From Chryseobacterium sp. (GTDB lineage: Bacteria > Bacteroidota > Bacteroidia > Flavobacteriales > Weeksellaceae): a stretch of 64,000 nt of DNA. The notes beneath the pieces are model-generated. The model was not told the DNA's origin, made no database searches, and saw only the letters and a list, made by a program, of their open reading frames with translations. The stretch spans positions 1 through 64,000 of the forward strand of contig NZ_JAFAJM010000013.1 of assembly GCF_019236175.1 (NCBI RefSeq). The letters run 5' to 3'. The position numbers and the translations under genes were made by a program. Each line of letters opens with the position of its first letter. The first letter of the stretch is position 1. Of the stretch, positions 16,648 to 24,867 are shown piece by piece.

Positions 16648-17115
16648 TTATTCATCTTTCTTTTTATAATGTTCAATGTTATTGAACTGATGGTAAGATA
16701 TGCGCAGCTGTCTCAACTGTTCCGCAATTATCTTTGAACTTTCGCTGCAAAGATCACCGCTTTTCAATGCATTATCGTATGCTTCAATGGCATGCTTTTC
16801 ACCAAAAACTACATTCTCCAAGGTTTCTTTATCACTATTACTTGTCGGTATGGAATTTTTAATATCGATCCAGGTCCGGTGTAGACTACCAGCCAGTGAT
16901 GATGCTTCCTCATCAGGATTTCCATCTCTTTCAGTAATGAGATTGATGATTTCATTTTTCATTATCTTTGACTGGGAGATCATTTTATCATATTCATCCT
17001 TTAGATCAGAATAGCTTTCCCAAACTTTTCCTTCTACACTTTCAAAACCTTTAATTCTGTCATTGGTAATATGAAGTAATTTATTAAGTGCTGAAATTGT
17101 TTTATTATTTTCCAT
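16648..17115 (-). CDS. PA2169-type four-helix-bundle protein (DUF2383)
   Basis: This soluble, all-helical protein of 155 residues starts at ATG 17115 (MENNKTISALNKLLHITNDR). The blocks GFESVEGKV, NEIINLITERDGNPDEEASS, SLAGSLHRTWIDIK and CSESSKIIAEQLRQLRISYH match DUF2383, which has a ferritin-like bundle. Such genes usually sit with DUF892 and catalase genes in stress clusters, as here. A longer start at 17142 is possible but would add a poorly conserved stretch. A GTCATAAC half-site lies about 50 bases upstream on the minus strand. Confidence 0.8.
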   Translation of the reverse strand: MENNKTISALNKLLHITNDRIKGFESVEGKVWESYSDLKDEYDKMISQSKIMKNEIINLITERDGNPDEEASSLAGSLHRTWIDIKNSIPTSNSDKETLENVVFGEKHAIEAYDNALKSGDLCSESSKIIAEQLRQLRISYHQFNNIEHYKKKDE

Positions 17116-17375
17116 ACTGAATATTTTTGAATGATTGAACAATAAATATGCCTATACTATTTGGTTTGTGGTATGTTATGACTTTATTTTTATAGAATTC
17201 ACAAACGGATAATGTGTAAATCCATTAGATCTGGGATTTAATTATTTGAACAGCAGTTTATTAATTATTGTCATACACATAAAAGTGTTATTTTTAAAAA
17301 CACAGTATTAAAATGTTAATGATCATTTGCTGTATACTGAAGTATTTATAAGTCTTATTCTTATATTTTACATGG

Positions 17376-17406
17376 TAAAAAAATTACCCCTGCGAGCAGA
17401 GGTAAT
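17376..17406 (-). terminator. Intrinsic terminator of the gene at 17412
   Basis: Read on the minus strand, ATTACCTCTG and CAGGGGTAAT pair (one mismatch) around CTCG and are followed by a seven-base T-run. It begins a few bases after the stop at 17412. Confidence 0.85.
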
Positions 17407-17411
17407 GAGTC

Positions 17412-17819
17412 TTACTTAATTTTATCATAGATAAATTTGGTAACCATTGCACCGAAAATATAGTATCCGACGGTCATGAATTTCTTTTTATTATTCTCTG
17501 CTACAGGATGATCATTCAAACCCATTTTTTGAGGAAGAACAATGGCTCCTATTCCGGCTGCAATTCCGCTTGCGAAATTATGATTTGTTGCTGTGGTTCC
17601 ATAGTAAATAGCGTTGCTCACGATGTCACCCGCTAAAGTTGCTGCATACAATTTATCAGGATCAGAAATTTCAAGTGCTGTAGAATCGGTTACTTTTTTT
17701 AACGCTTCTTCGCCCACCTCATTGATATGTGGTACGTTGTCAAAATTTTTTCTGACGATTTCGTGGAGTAGGTTAAGTGCGATAGCTCCGCCTAAACCTG
17801 ATAACATTTTCTTAAGCAT
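17412..17819 (-). CDS. Conserved hypothetical membrane-associated protein (135 aa)
   Basis: This 135-residue protein contains a Gly/Ala-rich hydrophobic start (MLSGLGGAIALNLLHEIV), a middle segment FASGIAAGIGAIVLPQKMGL and a C-terminal segment VGYYIFGAMVTKFIYDKIK, so probably two or three membrane-embedded helices. It resembles conserved proteins of Flavobacteriia with no known function. It follows the NDH-2-like gene by 17 bases and the two share the terminator at 17376-17406. Confidence 0.7.
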   Translation of the reverse strand: MLKKMLSGLGGAIALNLLHEIVRKNFDNVPHINEVGEEALKKVTDSTALEISDPDKLYAATLAGDIVSNAIYYGTTATNHNFASGIAAGIGAIVLPQKMGLNDHPVAENNKKKFMTVGYYIFGAMVTKFIYDKIK

Positions 17820-17836
17820 AATATGTATTTTAAAAG

Positions 17837-19120
17837 TTAATTTTTATTATTCTGACCATTTTTGCCAGGTTGCAAAATCATTCTTATAGAAGGATTATTG
17901 GTTATAAATAATCTGAACCATTCCAAGGCAAGCCTTACTCTGTTTCTAAAGCCTGTTAAGGGAATGATATGTATAAAAAGCCAGGTAAGCCATGCGAAAA
18001 AACCTGTATAAGAGAACTTAGGCAGATCAACCACGGCTTTGTATTTTGAAATAATAGCCATGCTGCCTTTGTCTTTATACACAAAAGATTGTAGAGGTTT
18101 CTGATGATGGAGTTTTATAAAATTTTTAGCGGCTAATTTTGCTTGTTGAATAGCAACCTGAGCAACCTGAGCAACCTGAGGATGTCCTTTAGGATAATTT
18201 TTATCCGTTAACTGCAAACAGATATCTCCTAATGCCCAGACATTATTAAACCCTAAAACTCTGTTGTATTCATCAACTAATAATCTTCTTCCTTTACCTA
18301 TACTCGTTTCGGGAATACCCAATACTTCACAACCAATTACCCCGGAGGTCCAGATGAGTGTTTCGGTTTTTATTTTTCTTCCGTCTGATAGTATTACATT
18401 TCCCTCAACGTAATCTTTTACTGAAACGTTAAGAAGAATATTAACGCCGAGTCTTTTTAAATTATCATATGCTGTTTTTTTTGCAGCATCACTCATAGGA
18501 GCGAGCAATGAGGGGAGCGCATCGATCAGATAAAGATGGGAGAGATTAAGTTCAATTTCAGGATATTCCTTTTCTGCGACAAAAGCACCCATCTCTGCGA
18601 TCATTCTTGCCAGTTCAACTCCGGTAGGTCCACCCACTGCAATCACGATGTTCTGTAACCTTTCTGCTTTATTCTCATCTTGATTTCTTGAAGCTTTTTC
18701 AAGGTTCAGCAGTAAGTGATTTTTAATATATAAGGCTCCATTAATGGTTTTCATAGGTAATGCGCACTCTTGTACATGATCTAGCCCAAAAAAAATAGTT
18801 TCGGTTCCCAGCGCAAAAATGGCATGATCATAGGCTATTTTACCGTTGTCAGTCTCTATAATCTGAAGATTTGTATCAATACTAAGAAAACTTCCCATAT
18901 GATACCGAATATTTGTATAATCTGAGAATAACTTTCTGAATGGATAGCTGATGTGTGAAGGTTCAATAAATGCAGTAGCTACCTGATAAATTAACGGAGG
19001 AAAAAAATGGTAATTATTTCGGTCAACTAATGTGATGCTAAATTCATTAGATTTAGCAATAGTTTTGATGAAATTAATACCTGCAAAACCTCCTCCTATG
19101 ATGACAATATATTTTTTCAT
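17837..19120 (-). CDS. Type II NADH dehydrogenase-like FAD oxidoreductase
   Basis: This 427-residue flavoprotein starts at ATG 19120 (MKKYIVIIGGGFAGINFIKT), giving the usual FAD-binding GxGxxG close to the start; an upstream in-frame extension is membrane-like but improbable. The second nucleotide loop reads VGGPTGVELA where most relatives have GGGPTGVELA. The end block WALGDICLQ is the FAD-contacting motif. The C-terminus (FFAWLTWLFIHIIPLTGFRN) resembles the membrane anchor of NDH-2. It probably passes electrons from NAD(P)H to quinone at the inner membrane. A nine-base unit repeated three times (QVAQVAQVA) is at 18153-18180. Confidence 0.85.
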   Translation of the reverse strand: MKKYIVIIGGGFAGINFIKTIAKSNEFSITLVDRNNYHFFPPLIYQVATAFIEPSHISYPFRKLFSDYTNIRYHMGSFLSIDTNLQIIETDNGKIAYDHAIFALGTETIFFGLDHVQECALPMKTINGALYIKNHLLLNLEKASRNQDENKAERLQNIVIAVGGPTGVELARMIAEMGAFVAEKEYPEIELNLSHLYLIDALPSLLAPMSDAAKKTAYDNLKRLGVNILLNVSVKDYVEGNVILSDGRKIKTETLIWTSGVIGCEVLGIPETSIGKGRRLLVDEYNRVLGFNNVWALGDICLQLTDKNYPKGHPQVAQVAQVAIQQAKLAAKNFIKLHHQKPLQSFVYKDKGSMAIISKYKAVVDLPKFSYTGFFAWLTWLFIHIIPLTGFRNRVRLALEWFRLFITNNPSIRMILQPGKNGQNNKN

Positions 19121-19399
19121 AAAAGGATATTTTTGTGATTGATGTACTAAAATGTATCCAATAATAAGACCAATTACATTAAAAAGTGTATTTGTGGTAC
19201 TTTTTATAAAAACGGAGATACACAAACATTGATAATCATAATTTAGAATTTATAAACCGATTGATTCTAAATATTTGCCCTTGGTAAAATCATTATTATT
19301 CTTGGACGTAAAAATTAGAATGAATGTACAATGTATTTTAAAAATTATACATCTGGCATAATACATGTTCTATTTGTTACTGAATTAAAAAAAGTAAAC

Positions 19400-20395
19400 A
19401 TGAGAAAAGAAGAACAGTTTCAACAGACTTTATTACGAAAAACAGTTGTAATTACAGGCTCTAGCAGTGGAGTTGGAAGGGCTGCTGCAGAGGCTTTTGC
19501 ATTGGAAGGGTGCAATATAGTTATCGTAGCCAGAGGACAGAAAGGTATAGATGAAGTGGTTGAGCTTTGCAAAGGAATGGGAGTAGAGGTACTGGGAATT
19601 TCCGCTGATACATCCGTTGCTGCAGATATAGAACGAGTAGCAGAAGAGACCTTGTCCCGATTTGGCAGGATTGATATTTGGATAAATAATGCAGGGGTAA
19701 TGGCGAGTGGAAAATTTGAAGAGATTCCAATGGAGATTCACGAACAGGTTATTAAAACTAATCTATTTGGCTATATGCATGGTGCTTACAATGCCATTAA
19801 AATTTTCAAAAAACAGAATGAGGGAATATTGATAAATAATGTTTCTATAGGAGGATATATGCCTGCACCTTACAGTTCTGTGTATTCGGCAACGAAGTAC
19901 GGTATCAAAGGTATGATGGATGGTCTTCAAGGGGAGATTTCAAATTATGAAAACATTCATATCTCTAATTTGTACCCTCAGCTTCAAAAATCTACCGGGA
20001 ATCTTCATTCTGCAAAATATTCAGGGTTCAAGATGGGTATACCTCCCATTGCTTCAGATCCAAGGGATACTGCTGCAAAAATGGTTGAATTAGCCAGGAA
20101 ACCGAGAAAAGATTTATTTCCTGATTTCAGATCTTATGCAATTACATCAATTTACAGACTTTTTCCCAAATTAGTAATCAATACAGCATCAGCTGGTGTA
20201 CGTTTAATAATGAAAATAAAGAATGGTCCTGAAGTATCGGGGAATATACTTGAGCCTTCTCAAGACCCACACAAAATATACGGTACACCTCCTTTAAATA
20301 TTTCCAAAAGCGTTAAAGTAGCTATAGCAATTGGAGTTGTGGCTGGCTTTGCCGTAATAGGGTTAAAAAAAGGTTTTGTCAATAAAAAAAGTTAG
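19400..20395 (+). CDS. SDR family oxidoreductase with C-terminal membrane anchor
   Basis: This 331-residue SDR starts at ATG 19400 (MRKEEQFQQTLLRKTVVITG). Motifs: TGSSSGVGRAAAEAFALEG, NNAGVMASGKFEEI, and catalytic SVYSATKYGIKGM. The part beyond about residue 260 is unusual: a polar linker followed by a hydrophobic helix (AIAIGVVAGFAVIGL) and a basic end, so it is probably anchored in the inner membrane with the enzyme in the cytoplasm. It is divergent from the NDH-2-like gene; the region 19121-19399 holds both promoters. Confidence 0.85.
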   Translation: MRKEEQFQQTLLRKTVVITGSSSGVGRAAAEAFALEGCNIVIVARGQKGIDEVVELCKGMGVEVLGISADTSVAADIERVAEETLSRFGRIDIWINNAGVMASGKFEEIPMEIHEQVIKTNLFGYMHGAYNAIKIFKKQNEGILINNVSIGGYMPAPYSSVYSATKYGIKGMMDGLQGEISNYENIHISNLYPQLQKSTGNLHSAKYSGFKMGIPPIASDPRDTAAKMVELARKPRKDLFPDFRSYAITSIYRLFPKLVINTASAGVRLIMKIKNGPEVSGNILEPSQDPHKIYGTPPLNISKSVKVAIAIGVVAGFAVIGLKKGFVNKKS

Positions 20396-20806
20396 GAATA
20401 TTAAATAATTATATCCTTAAATTTTACAGAAATCCACTTAAGAAAATATAAGAAATCATGCTTTATTGTAAATAACTGAAGATAAAAAAGGTATTGCCTA
20501 AATGTTCTATCCAATAATTTATGTATTGATGTTTTATCAGGCTTTGAATACTTCCATATACATCATATTATTTTAAGGATATTTATAATGGAATATTTTT
20601 AAAATCAAAATTTTTAGATGTTTTTAGCTGTTTATACAAGAACCTTGCTTTCTCAAGGGTAAAATTAGATTGGCTGGTCGTCTTACCAACTTTCTTCTTT
20701 TTTAGATACCACATAAATCTTTGCTGGCCTAGACTTTACTGTTGATATTGAACCAATTTTTTACTGAGAATTTTCATTGCTAAACCATATCAAAAAAATA
20801 AAAAAT
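20396..20806. other. Intergenic region, mostly empty
   Basis: About 410 bases with stops in all frames on the plus strand. The only coherent reading is a 43-residue minus-strand frame at 20583-20714 (listed separately). No convincing promoter motif was seen for the Crp/Fnr-like gene that follows. Confidence 0.4.
20583..20714 (-). CDS. Possible very small basic protein or gene remnant (43 aa)
   Basis: ATG 20714-20712 opens 43 codons to TAA 20583-20585. It reads MWYLKKKKVGKTTSQSNFTL, then EKARFLYKQLKTSKNF. The composition is protein-like and strongly basic, in a gap that otherwise lacks coding signal. It could be a genuine small protein or the last piece of a lost gene. Confidence 0.25.
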   Translation of the reverse strand: MWYLKKKKVGKTTSQSNFTLEKARFLYKQLKTSKNFDFKNIPL

Positions 20807-21334
20807 ATGATCAACGATGAGAATCTTTTGCTCGAACATGGAGCTGTTTATGAAGACTATCCCGCAAAGAAGGTAATCTACCAAATGGGTGATACTCCAC
20901 ATTTTTATTTTCAGATCGCGCGAGGCACAGTGGAACTGAACAACTATCATGAGGATAGTAAGGAATTTACCCTAAACATTCTTTCTGAAGGACAAAGCAT
21001 AGGAGAATCTCTGTTATTTGGAGATAATAAGTATCCTATGAACGCCATAGCTAAGACAGACTGCAAAATATTGAAGGTGCCGAAATCCAATTTTCTTTCG
21101 ATACTATCGGAAAATCGGGAGATTATGTTCCGTCTCTTCCATTGTCTTTCTGACAGGCTTTATTATAAATATGTGATGCTGTTTAATAATTCAGCAACTG
21201 ATCCTGTGTCCAAAATCAAGTCATTAATGGATTATTATAAGGAGATTTCATTGTGTAAAACTCCTTATTCCTATCAGATCCCGCTAACAAGGCAGCAGAT
21301 TGCCAACCTTACCGGCCTTAGGGTAGATCAATAA
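20807..21334 (+). pseudogene. Crp/Fnr-family regulator lacking its recognition helix
   Basis: From ATG 20807 there are 175 residues. They comprise a cyclic-nucleotide-binding-like beta barrel (about 15-120, with GQSIGESLLFGDNKYPMNAI), a dimer helix (FRLFHCLSDRLYYKYVMLF) and the first helix of the DNA-binding domain (IPLTRQQIANLTGLRVDQ). The frame then stops at 21332-21334, where relatives continue with the recognition helix and wing (about 20-25 more residues). DNA binding is therefore unlikely. Downstream codons in another frame (28 residues from ATG 21348, hydrophobic) do not restore the domain. It may be a recently inactivated regulator of the boxes in this window. Confidence 0.7.
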
Positions 21335-21466
21335 AGGTATAGCCAATATGACCCTTATTGTTGTAGGAATTATTGGTTTATTATTCTTTTTTTCAGGTAT
21401 AAGTCTAGTAAAGAACACCAAAGACGAAAGCTGAAACTTGTCTCACACCAAACAAATAATAAGATA

Positions 21467-21490
21467 AGCTTTCTCTGGAATGAGAAAGCT
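21467..21490. terminator. Perfect nine-base hairpin
   Basis: AGCTTTCTC pairs with GAGAAAGCT around TGGAAT. It follows the truncated Crp/Fnr-like gene by about 130 bases. There is no T-run on the plus strand; on the minus strand it is followed by an AT-rich run. Confidence 0.5.
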
Positions 21491-21560
21491 CATCTGAATG
21501 CAAGTATGATGTTTTCAATTAACTAGATGGCGAATTTATGATTTATATATGGATATGAAT

Positions 21561-21577
21561 TATGATTTCAGTCATAA
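21561..21577. promoter_or_regulatory. CRP/FNR-like box (site 4)
   Basis: TATGATTTCAGTCATAA is the best single match to the extended motif of this window. It is the first of three boxes before the gene at 21851, about 280 bases upstream. Confidence 0.5.
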
Positions 21578-21644
21578 TTGATAAGAAAGCATTAACATCT
21601 AAAAGCTAATATGGATTAACTCAGTTTATTTCCAAATGATTTTG

Positions 21645-21662
21645 TATGAGTGCAGCCATAAT
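21645..21662. promoter_or_regulatory. CRP/FNR-like box (site 5, one arm altered)
   Basis: TATGAGTGCAGCCATAAT matches the shared motif except that TCA is CCA. It is the second of three boxes in the same promoter region. Confidence 0.35.
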
Positions 21663-21757
21663 TGAGAATAATTAACAACCATAAAATTCTGTGAACTCTT
21701 CTCTTACTACTATAAGCATTTTAAATAATGCAAACAGTGTTTCTTTTCAATTACTGA

Positions 21758-21775
21758 CTTGATTTCGATCATAAA
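21758..21775. promoter_or_regulatory. CRP/FNR-like box (site 6)
   Basis: CTTGATTTCGATCATAAA is close to the FNR consensus TTGAT-N4-ATCAA. Its centre is about 85 bases before ATG 21851, the likely functional site for that gene. Confidence 0.5.
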
Positions 21776-21850
21776 ATTAGCATTGTATTATTGGTAAATT
21801 GGCTAGTGAAAGAACTATTGGCTGATCAGAAGCATATAAACCCTTATACT

Positions 21851-22276
21851 ATGAACAAGAATTTTTTTGAACGTTTTTCAGACCGTGTTGTCTGTTTTAC
21901 AGGAAGTCCATCGGCTTTTATTATTGCCTGTGCATTTGTAATCATATGGGCAGTTACAGGGCCGCTTTTTAATTTTTCCGAAACATGGCAGCTTGTCATC
22001 AATACGGGAACAACCATTGTGACTTTCCTTATGGTGTTTTTAATACAGAAAGCTCAAAACAAGGATTCAAAGGCAATTCAGATTAAGCTCAATGAACTTA
22101 TTGCTTCCCATGAAAAAGCCAATGACCGCCTGGTTGATATTGAAGATCTTACTGAGGCAGAGCTGGATGAATTACACAAATCGTACGAAAAATCTGAGCG
22201 TTTCCATAAAAGACAACAGAAGAACGGTCATTACTCAAATGAAATTCAGGAAAATAAATCAAATACAATACATTGA
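21851..22276 (+). CDS. Low-affinity iron permease family protein
   Basis: This 141-residue membrane protein starts at ATG 21851 (MNKNFFERFSDRVVCFTGSP). It has two hydrophobic segments (SAFIIACAFVIIWAVTGPLF and LVINTGTTIVTFLMVFLIQK), then QNKDSKAIQIKLNELIASHE and a charged tail. The 'FTGSP...VIIWAVTGP...LIQKAQNKDSKAIQIKLNELI' pattern is that of the Iron_permease family (Fet4-like domain), common in bacteria next to stress genes. Iron transport itself is not shown for these short bacterial members. Three CRP/FNR-like boxes lie upstream, and the pyrophosphatase gene follows 66 bases later. Confidence 0.85.
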   Translation: MNKNFFERFSDRVVCFTGSPSAFIIACAFVIIWAVTGPLFNFSETWQLVINTGTTIVTFLMVFLIQKAQNKDSKAIQIKLNELIASHEKANDRLVDIEDLTEAELDELHKSYEKSERFHKRQQKNGHYSNEIQENKSNTIH

Positions 22277-22304
22277 TAATTGGAGTCGGTTGCGGATAAG
22301 GTAA

Positions 22305-22320
22305 TTTGATGATTTTCAAA
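22305..22320. promoter_or_regulatory. CRP/FNR-like inverted repeat (site 7, variant)
   Basis: TTTGATGATTTTCAAA is a perfect inverted repeat TTTGA-N6-TCAAA. It lies only about 30 bases before the pyrophosphatase start, so if it is functional it would repress rather than activate. It lacks the GTCATAA extension. Confidence 0.3.
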
Positions 22321-22342
22321 CAATACATTTAATCAACTTGTT

Positions 22343-23143
22343 ATGAAGAATATATATTGTAGAGTAGAAACCCCTAAAGGCTCCAATACAAAATATAATT
22401 ATAATCCCCAGCTAGGTGGTTTTGAATTGGCAAAAACATTACCTCTGGGCACTGTTTTTCCATATGACTTTGGTTTTATTCCCGGTACGCTAGGAGAGGA
22501 TGGAGATCCGCTTGATGTGATTATTCTCTCGGAGCAGGGCACCTTTGCTGGTTGTATCATGAAATGCCATATCATTGGGGCCATCAGGGGTATACAAAAA
22601 GAGAAAGATGGAACTCAGGAAGAGAATGACCGTTATCTTGCGGTACCGGAAAGTTCCGTGGTTTTTGAAAAAATTGAGAAGCTGGAACAATTATCAACGA
22701 CTGTATTGGATGAGATTAAGAATTTCTTTGTCAATTATAATGATCAGGAGGGCAAAGAGTTTACCCCAATTGAGCTAATTCCATGCAAAAAGGCATATAA
22801 AGCCATTGAACAAGCAAAAAGTACACAGGAACCCACCAGGCTGGTGCGTGTTTTTGTGCCTTTATCTGATGCGGAGGGGAAAGCTTTTCCCGGAAAACTA
22901 TATAAGGAAATCAATAAAAAACTGACAGCTGATTTCGGCGGGGTTACTGTTTATTCGCAGTCTCCAGCCAATGGCATTTGGAAAGATAAAAAGGATAAGG
23001 AAGTAAAGGACCATATCATTATTTATGAGGTCATGATTCCTGAAATAGACCGGAAATATTGGAAAGCCTATAAACAAAAGCTGGAGAAACGATTCCGGCA
23101 AAGAGATATTATAATACGCCAAAGTGAAATTGGTTTGCTCTGA
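22343..23143 (+). CDS. ppa: Family I inorganic pyrophosphatase with an extra C-terminal domain
   Basis: The first 165 residues are a family I soluble pyrophosphatase: RVETPKGSNTKYNYNPQLGG, then PYDFGFIPGT and EDGDPLDVIIL with the three metal-binding Asp, and NDRYLAV. Typical enzymes stop at about 175 residues; this one has 266. The additional part (about 168-266, from RLVRVFVPLSDAEGKAFPGK through FGGVTVYSQSPANGIW to FRQRDIIIRQ) looks like a separate small alpha/beta domain that I cannot name. In the core, the position equivalent to the substrate-binding Tyr-Lys pair reads Tyr-Asn (NYNDQEGKEF), so activity may be altered. It follows the iron-permease-like gene. Confidence 0.85.
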   Translation: MKNIYCRVETPKGSNTKYNYNPQLGGFELAKTLPLGTVFPYDFGFIPGTLGEDGDPLDVIILSEQGTFAGCIMKCHIIGAIRGIQKEKDGTQEENDRYLAVPESSVVFEKIEKLEQLSTTVLDEIKNFFVNYNDQEGKEFTPIELIPCKKAYKAIEQAKSTQEPTRLVRVFVPLSDAEGKAFPGKLYKEINKKLTADFGGVTVYSQSPANGIWKDKKDKEVKDHIIIYEVMIPEIDRKYWKAYKQKLEKRFRQRDIIIRQSEIGLL

Positions 23144-23232
23144 TGAACCGATGTTGGAGAATCTGGTATAAATAAGTACATAAGAGAAAGCAAATAGCCA
23201 TTTTTAGAATTACCTGTTTAATAATGGTAAAA

Positions 23233-23250
23233 ATTGATTACAGTCATAAA
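23233..23250. promoter_or_regulatory. CRP/FNR-like box (site 8)
   Basis: AATTGATTACAGTCATAA has TGA-N6-TCA with the shared GTCATAA. It lies about 200 bases upstream of the cyanophycinase-like gene at 23440, in a 296-base gap with no other feature. Confidence 0.5.
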
Positions 23251-23439
23251 AGATTAACTGTAATGTTGGTATCTTACATAATGTTATTCATAAGGATTTT
23301 AAGATTGGAGATTTACTGCTTATAGCTTTTCGCTGTACATAAGCATAAGTTCAATATTTGGTAATAACAACGAAAAAGGATAAGCTGTGGAATGTAAATA
23401 GTCGACTACAATTAAAAATAACCCTAAATATAACGTATT

Positions 23440-24195
23440 ATGGTTCCAAAAGGAAGATTAATCATTGCTAACATACGCAGTAATCAAAGCAAACCTGAGT
23501 TTTCACAATTTATATCCGGCAATAAACCTGAGCGAATTGAAATTATAACTACGGTATTAAGAAGTGAAGCTCACCTTAAAAATGAGTATTGTTCAATGCT
23601 GCGGAAGCTTGGTTATGAAGACATCGGATTTATACACATGCTTGATATTGATTTTTTGGAGAGTGATTATCGTGACAGAATTATAAAAACCAATCTGGTT
23701 TGTTTTATGGACGGACATTTCGACATATGTCATGTTTTAAAATGTACTTCAATCTGGAAGCTGTTATATGAAAAATACCTGTTTTATGAAAACTTTAAAA
23801 TTATCGGAATCAATAAAGGAGCCAACTGTCTTGCAGAAATTATCATGAGAAAAAAAGGAGTGAGTAAGGGGTTGGGTTTTGTACCTCATTGCATCATTGA
23901 TACATCGGTAAGTGGTAATACCAGCTCCAAAGAACTTGTTTACAGTACGGTTATAAATAATGAATGTCTGGGCATAAGAATACCTATGGAAACTTTAATG
24001 ATTGTTGAAAGAGGGTGTGATGTACATTGTATGGGAGATATGCCATTGTTGATTTTCAATGCAAGGTCTATTGAAAGAAACTATATTGAAAAAGTCAAAA
24101 AAGGAAGTTCTGTGTATGTTAAAAATCTGAAGGGATATATTTTGTCTCAAGGCGGAACTTTTAATCTTCATATAGATAGAGTGTCAGTCTTGTAA
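23440..24195 (+). CDS. Cyanophycinase-like protein (peptidase S51 fold) without catalytic residues
   Basis: This 251-residue protein begins MVPKGRLIIANI and has IEIITTVLRSEAHLKNEYCS, matching the start of cyanophycinases (PKGxLIIIGG..RIxVITTAS). The following blocks align but have lost the active site. Where the family has the nucleophile motif GTSAGA, this protein has GINKGAN. Where the family has TGGDQ, it has MDGHF. The IDQHF block reads IDTSV, and GIGIDE reads GIRIPM. No cyanophycin synthetase is present. I infer a pseudoenzyme, perhaps binding a peptide or acting as a scaffold; a divergent S51 peptidase with other residues is not excluded. Confidence 0.6.
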   Translation: MVPKGRLIIANIRSNQSKPEFSQFISGNKPERIEIITTVLRSEAHLKNEYCSMLRKLGYEDIGFIHMLDIDFLESDYRDRIIKTNLVCFMDGHFDICHVLKCTSIWKLLYEKYLFYENFKIIGINKGANCLAEIIMRKKGVSKGLGFVPHCIIDTSVSGNTSSKELVYSTVINNECLGIRIPMETLMIVERGCDVHCMGDMPLLIFNARSIERNYIEKVKKGSSVYVKNLKGYILSQGGTFNLHIDRVSVL

Positions 24196-24340
24196 ATAAC
24201 GCAGTAGGTGATATTAGCATAGTGATCCATACTAAATTCAATAACTTCATTTCATAAAGTATTTTAATGTAATAAGAAAATTAAATGTGAATTAAATTAT
24301 AGCTTTTTCTAATCGAAAAAAGTTTACTGTTTCATATAAA

Positions 24341-24690
24341 TCACTTTGAAAACTGATATGCAGTTCTTTTAATAATATAATAGAGCCAGTACATTAAAAT
24401 ATAATTTGCACCCAAGCATCAATAAGATAACATATTTATAATATTGTTGAAATAATAATATAAATCTATTCCTATAAATTCCATACAATACAGTGATAAT
24501 GCAAGAGCAATAATAGTATTTCTTTTTGGGTTCAATATAAAATAAAATAAAAATAAGAGCAGACATAAGGTAAAAGCAGAACACTAACGGTTTTTACCAA
24601 CCAAATGTCAGTTTTATCGCCGGTAATAATCAAGAAGCTTTTTATATGAACTAATGGTCATAAGAAGGTTGCAAAATTGAAATAGCGGAA
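24341..24690 (-). pseudogene. Decayed small membrane protein gene
   Basis: The minus strand spells a membrane protein over two or three frames: LIITGDKTDIWLVKTVSVLL, LPYVCSYFYFILY (frame break), NPKRNTIIALALSLYCMEFI, GIDLYYYFNNIINMLSY (TGA, probably a lost Trp), CLGANYILMYWLYYIIKRTA, ending at TGA 24341-24343. Four hydrophobic segments and the conserved-looking DKTDxWLVKT and GIDLYYY motifs suggest a small four-helix inner-membrane protein known in Bacteroidota but without a function. At least one frameshift and one in-frame stop mark it as dead. Confidence 0.55.
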
Positions 24691-24834
24691 AAATCTTTGA
24701 CTTAGAAATAACCATAAGTATCAACCTTTAAAGATTTATTTTCAAGTTCTATATCCTTATTAGCCTTTTAAGATTGATATCGGTTTGATTTCTATCTCAA
24801 ATAAATAACCTTAATGTGGTAAAAAGGGATGAGC

Positions 24835-24862
24835 AAAGGGAACTACTGATGAGTCCCCTTTA
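24835..24862 (-). terminator. Hairpin downstream of DUF892 copy 2
   Basis: Ten-base arms AAAGGGAACT / AGTCCCCTTT pair with one mismatch immediately after the stop at 24868 (minus strand). Only a weak T-run follows. Confidence 0.5.
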
Positions 24863-24867
24863 TAGTA

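Noticed and set aside
18150..18185. CRISPR-like short repeats
   Set aside because: Only a nine-base coding repeat inside the NDH-2-like gene; no spacers and no cas genes.
21348..21434. 28-codon hydrophobic frame after the truncated Crp/Fnr-like gene
   Set aside because: Very short, no conserved pattern; more likely part of the degraded 3' end than a separate gene.
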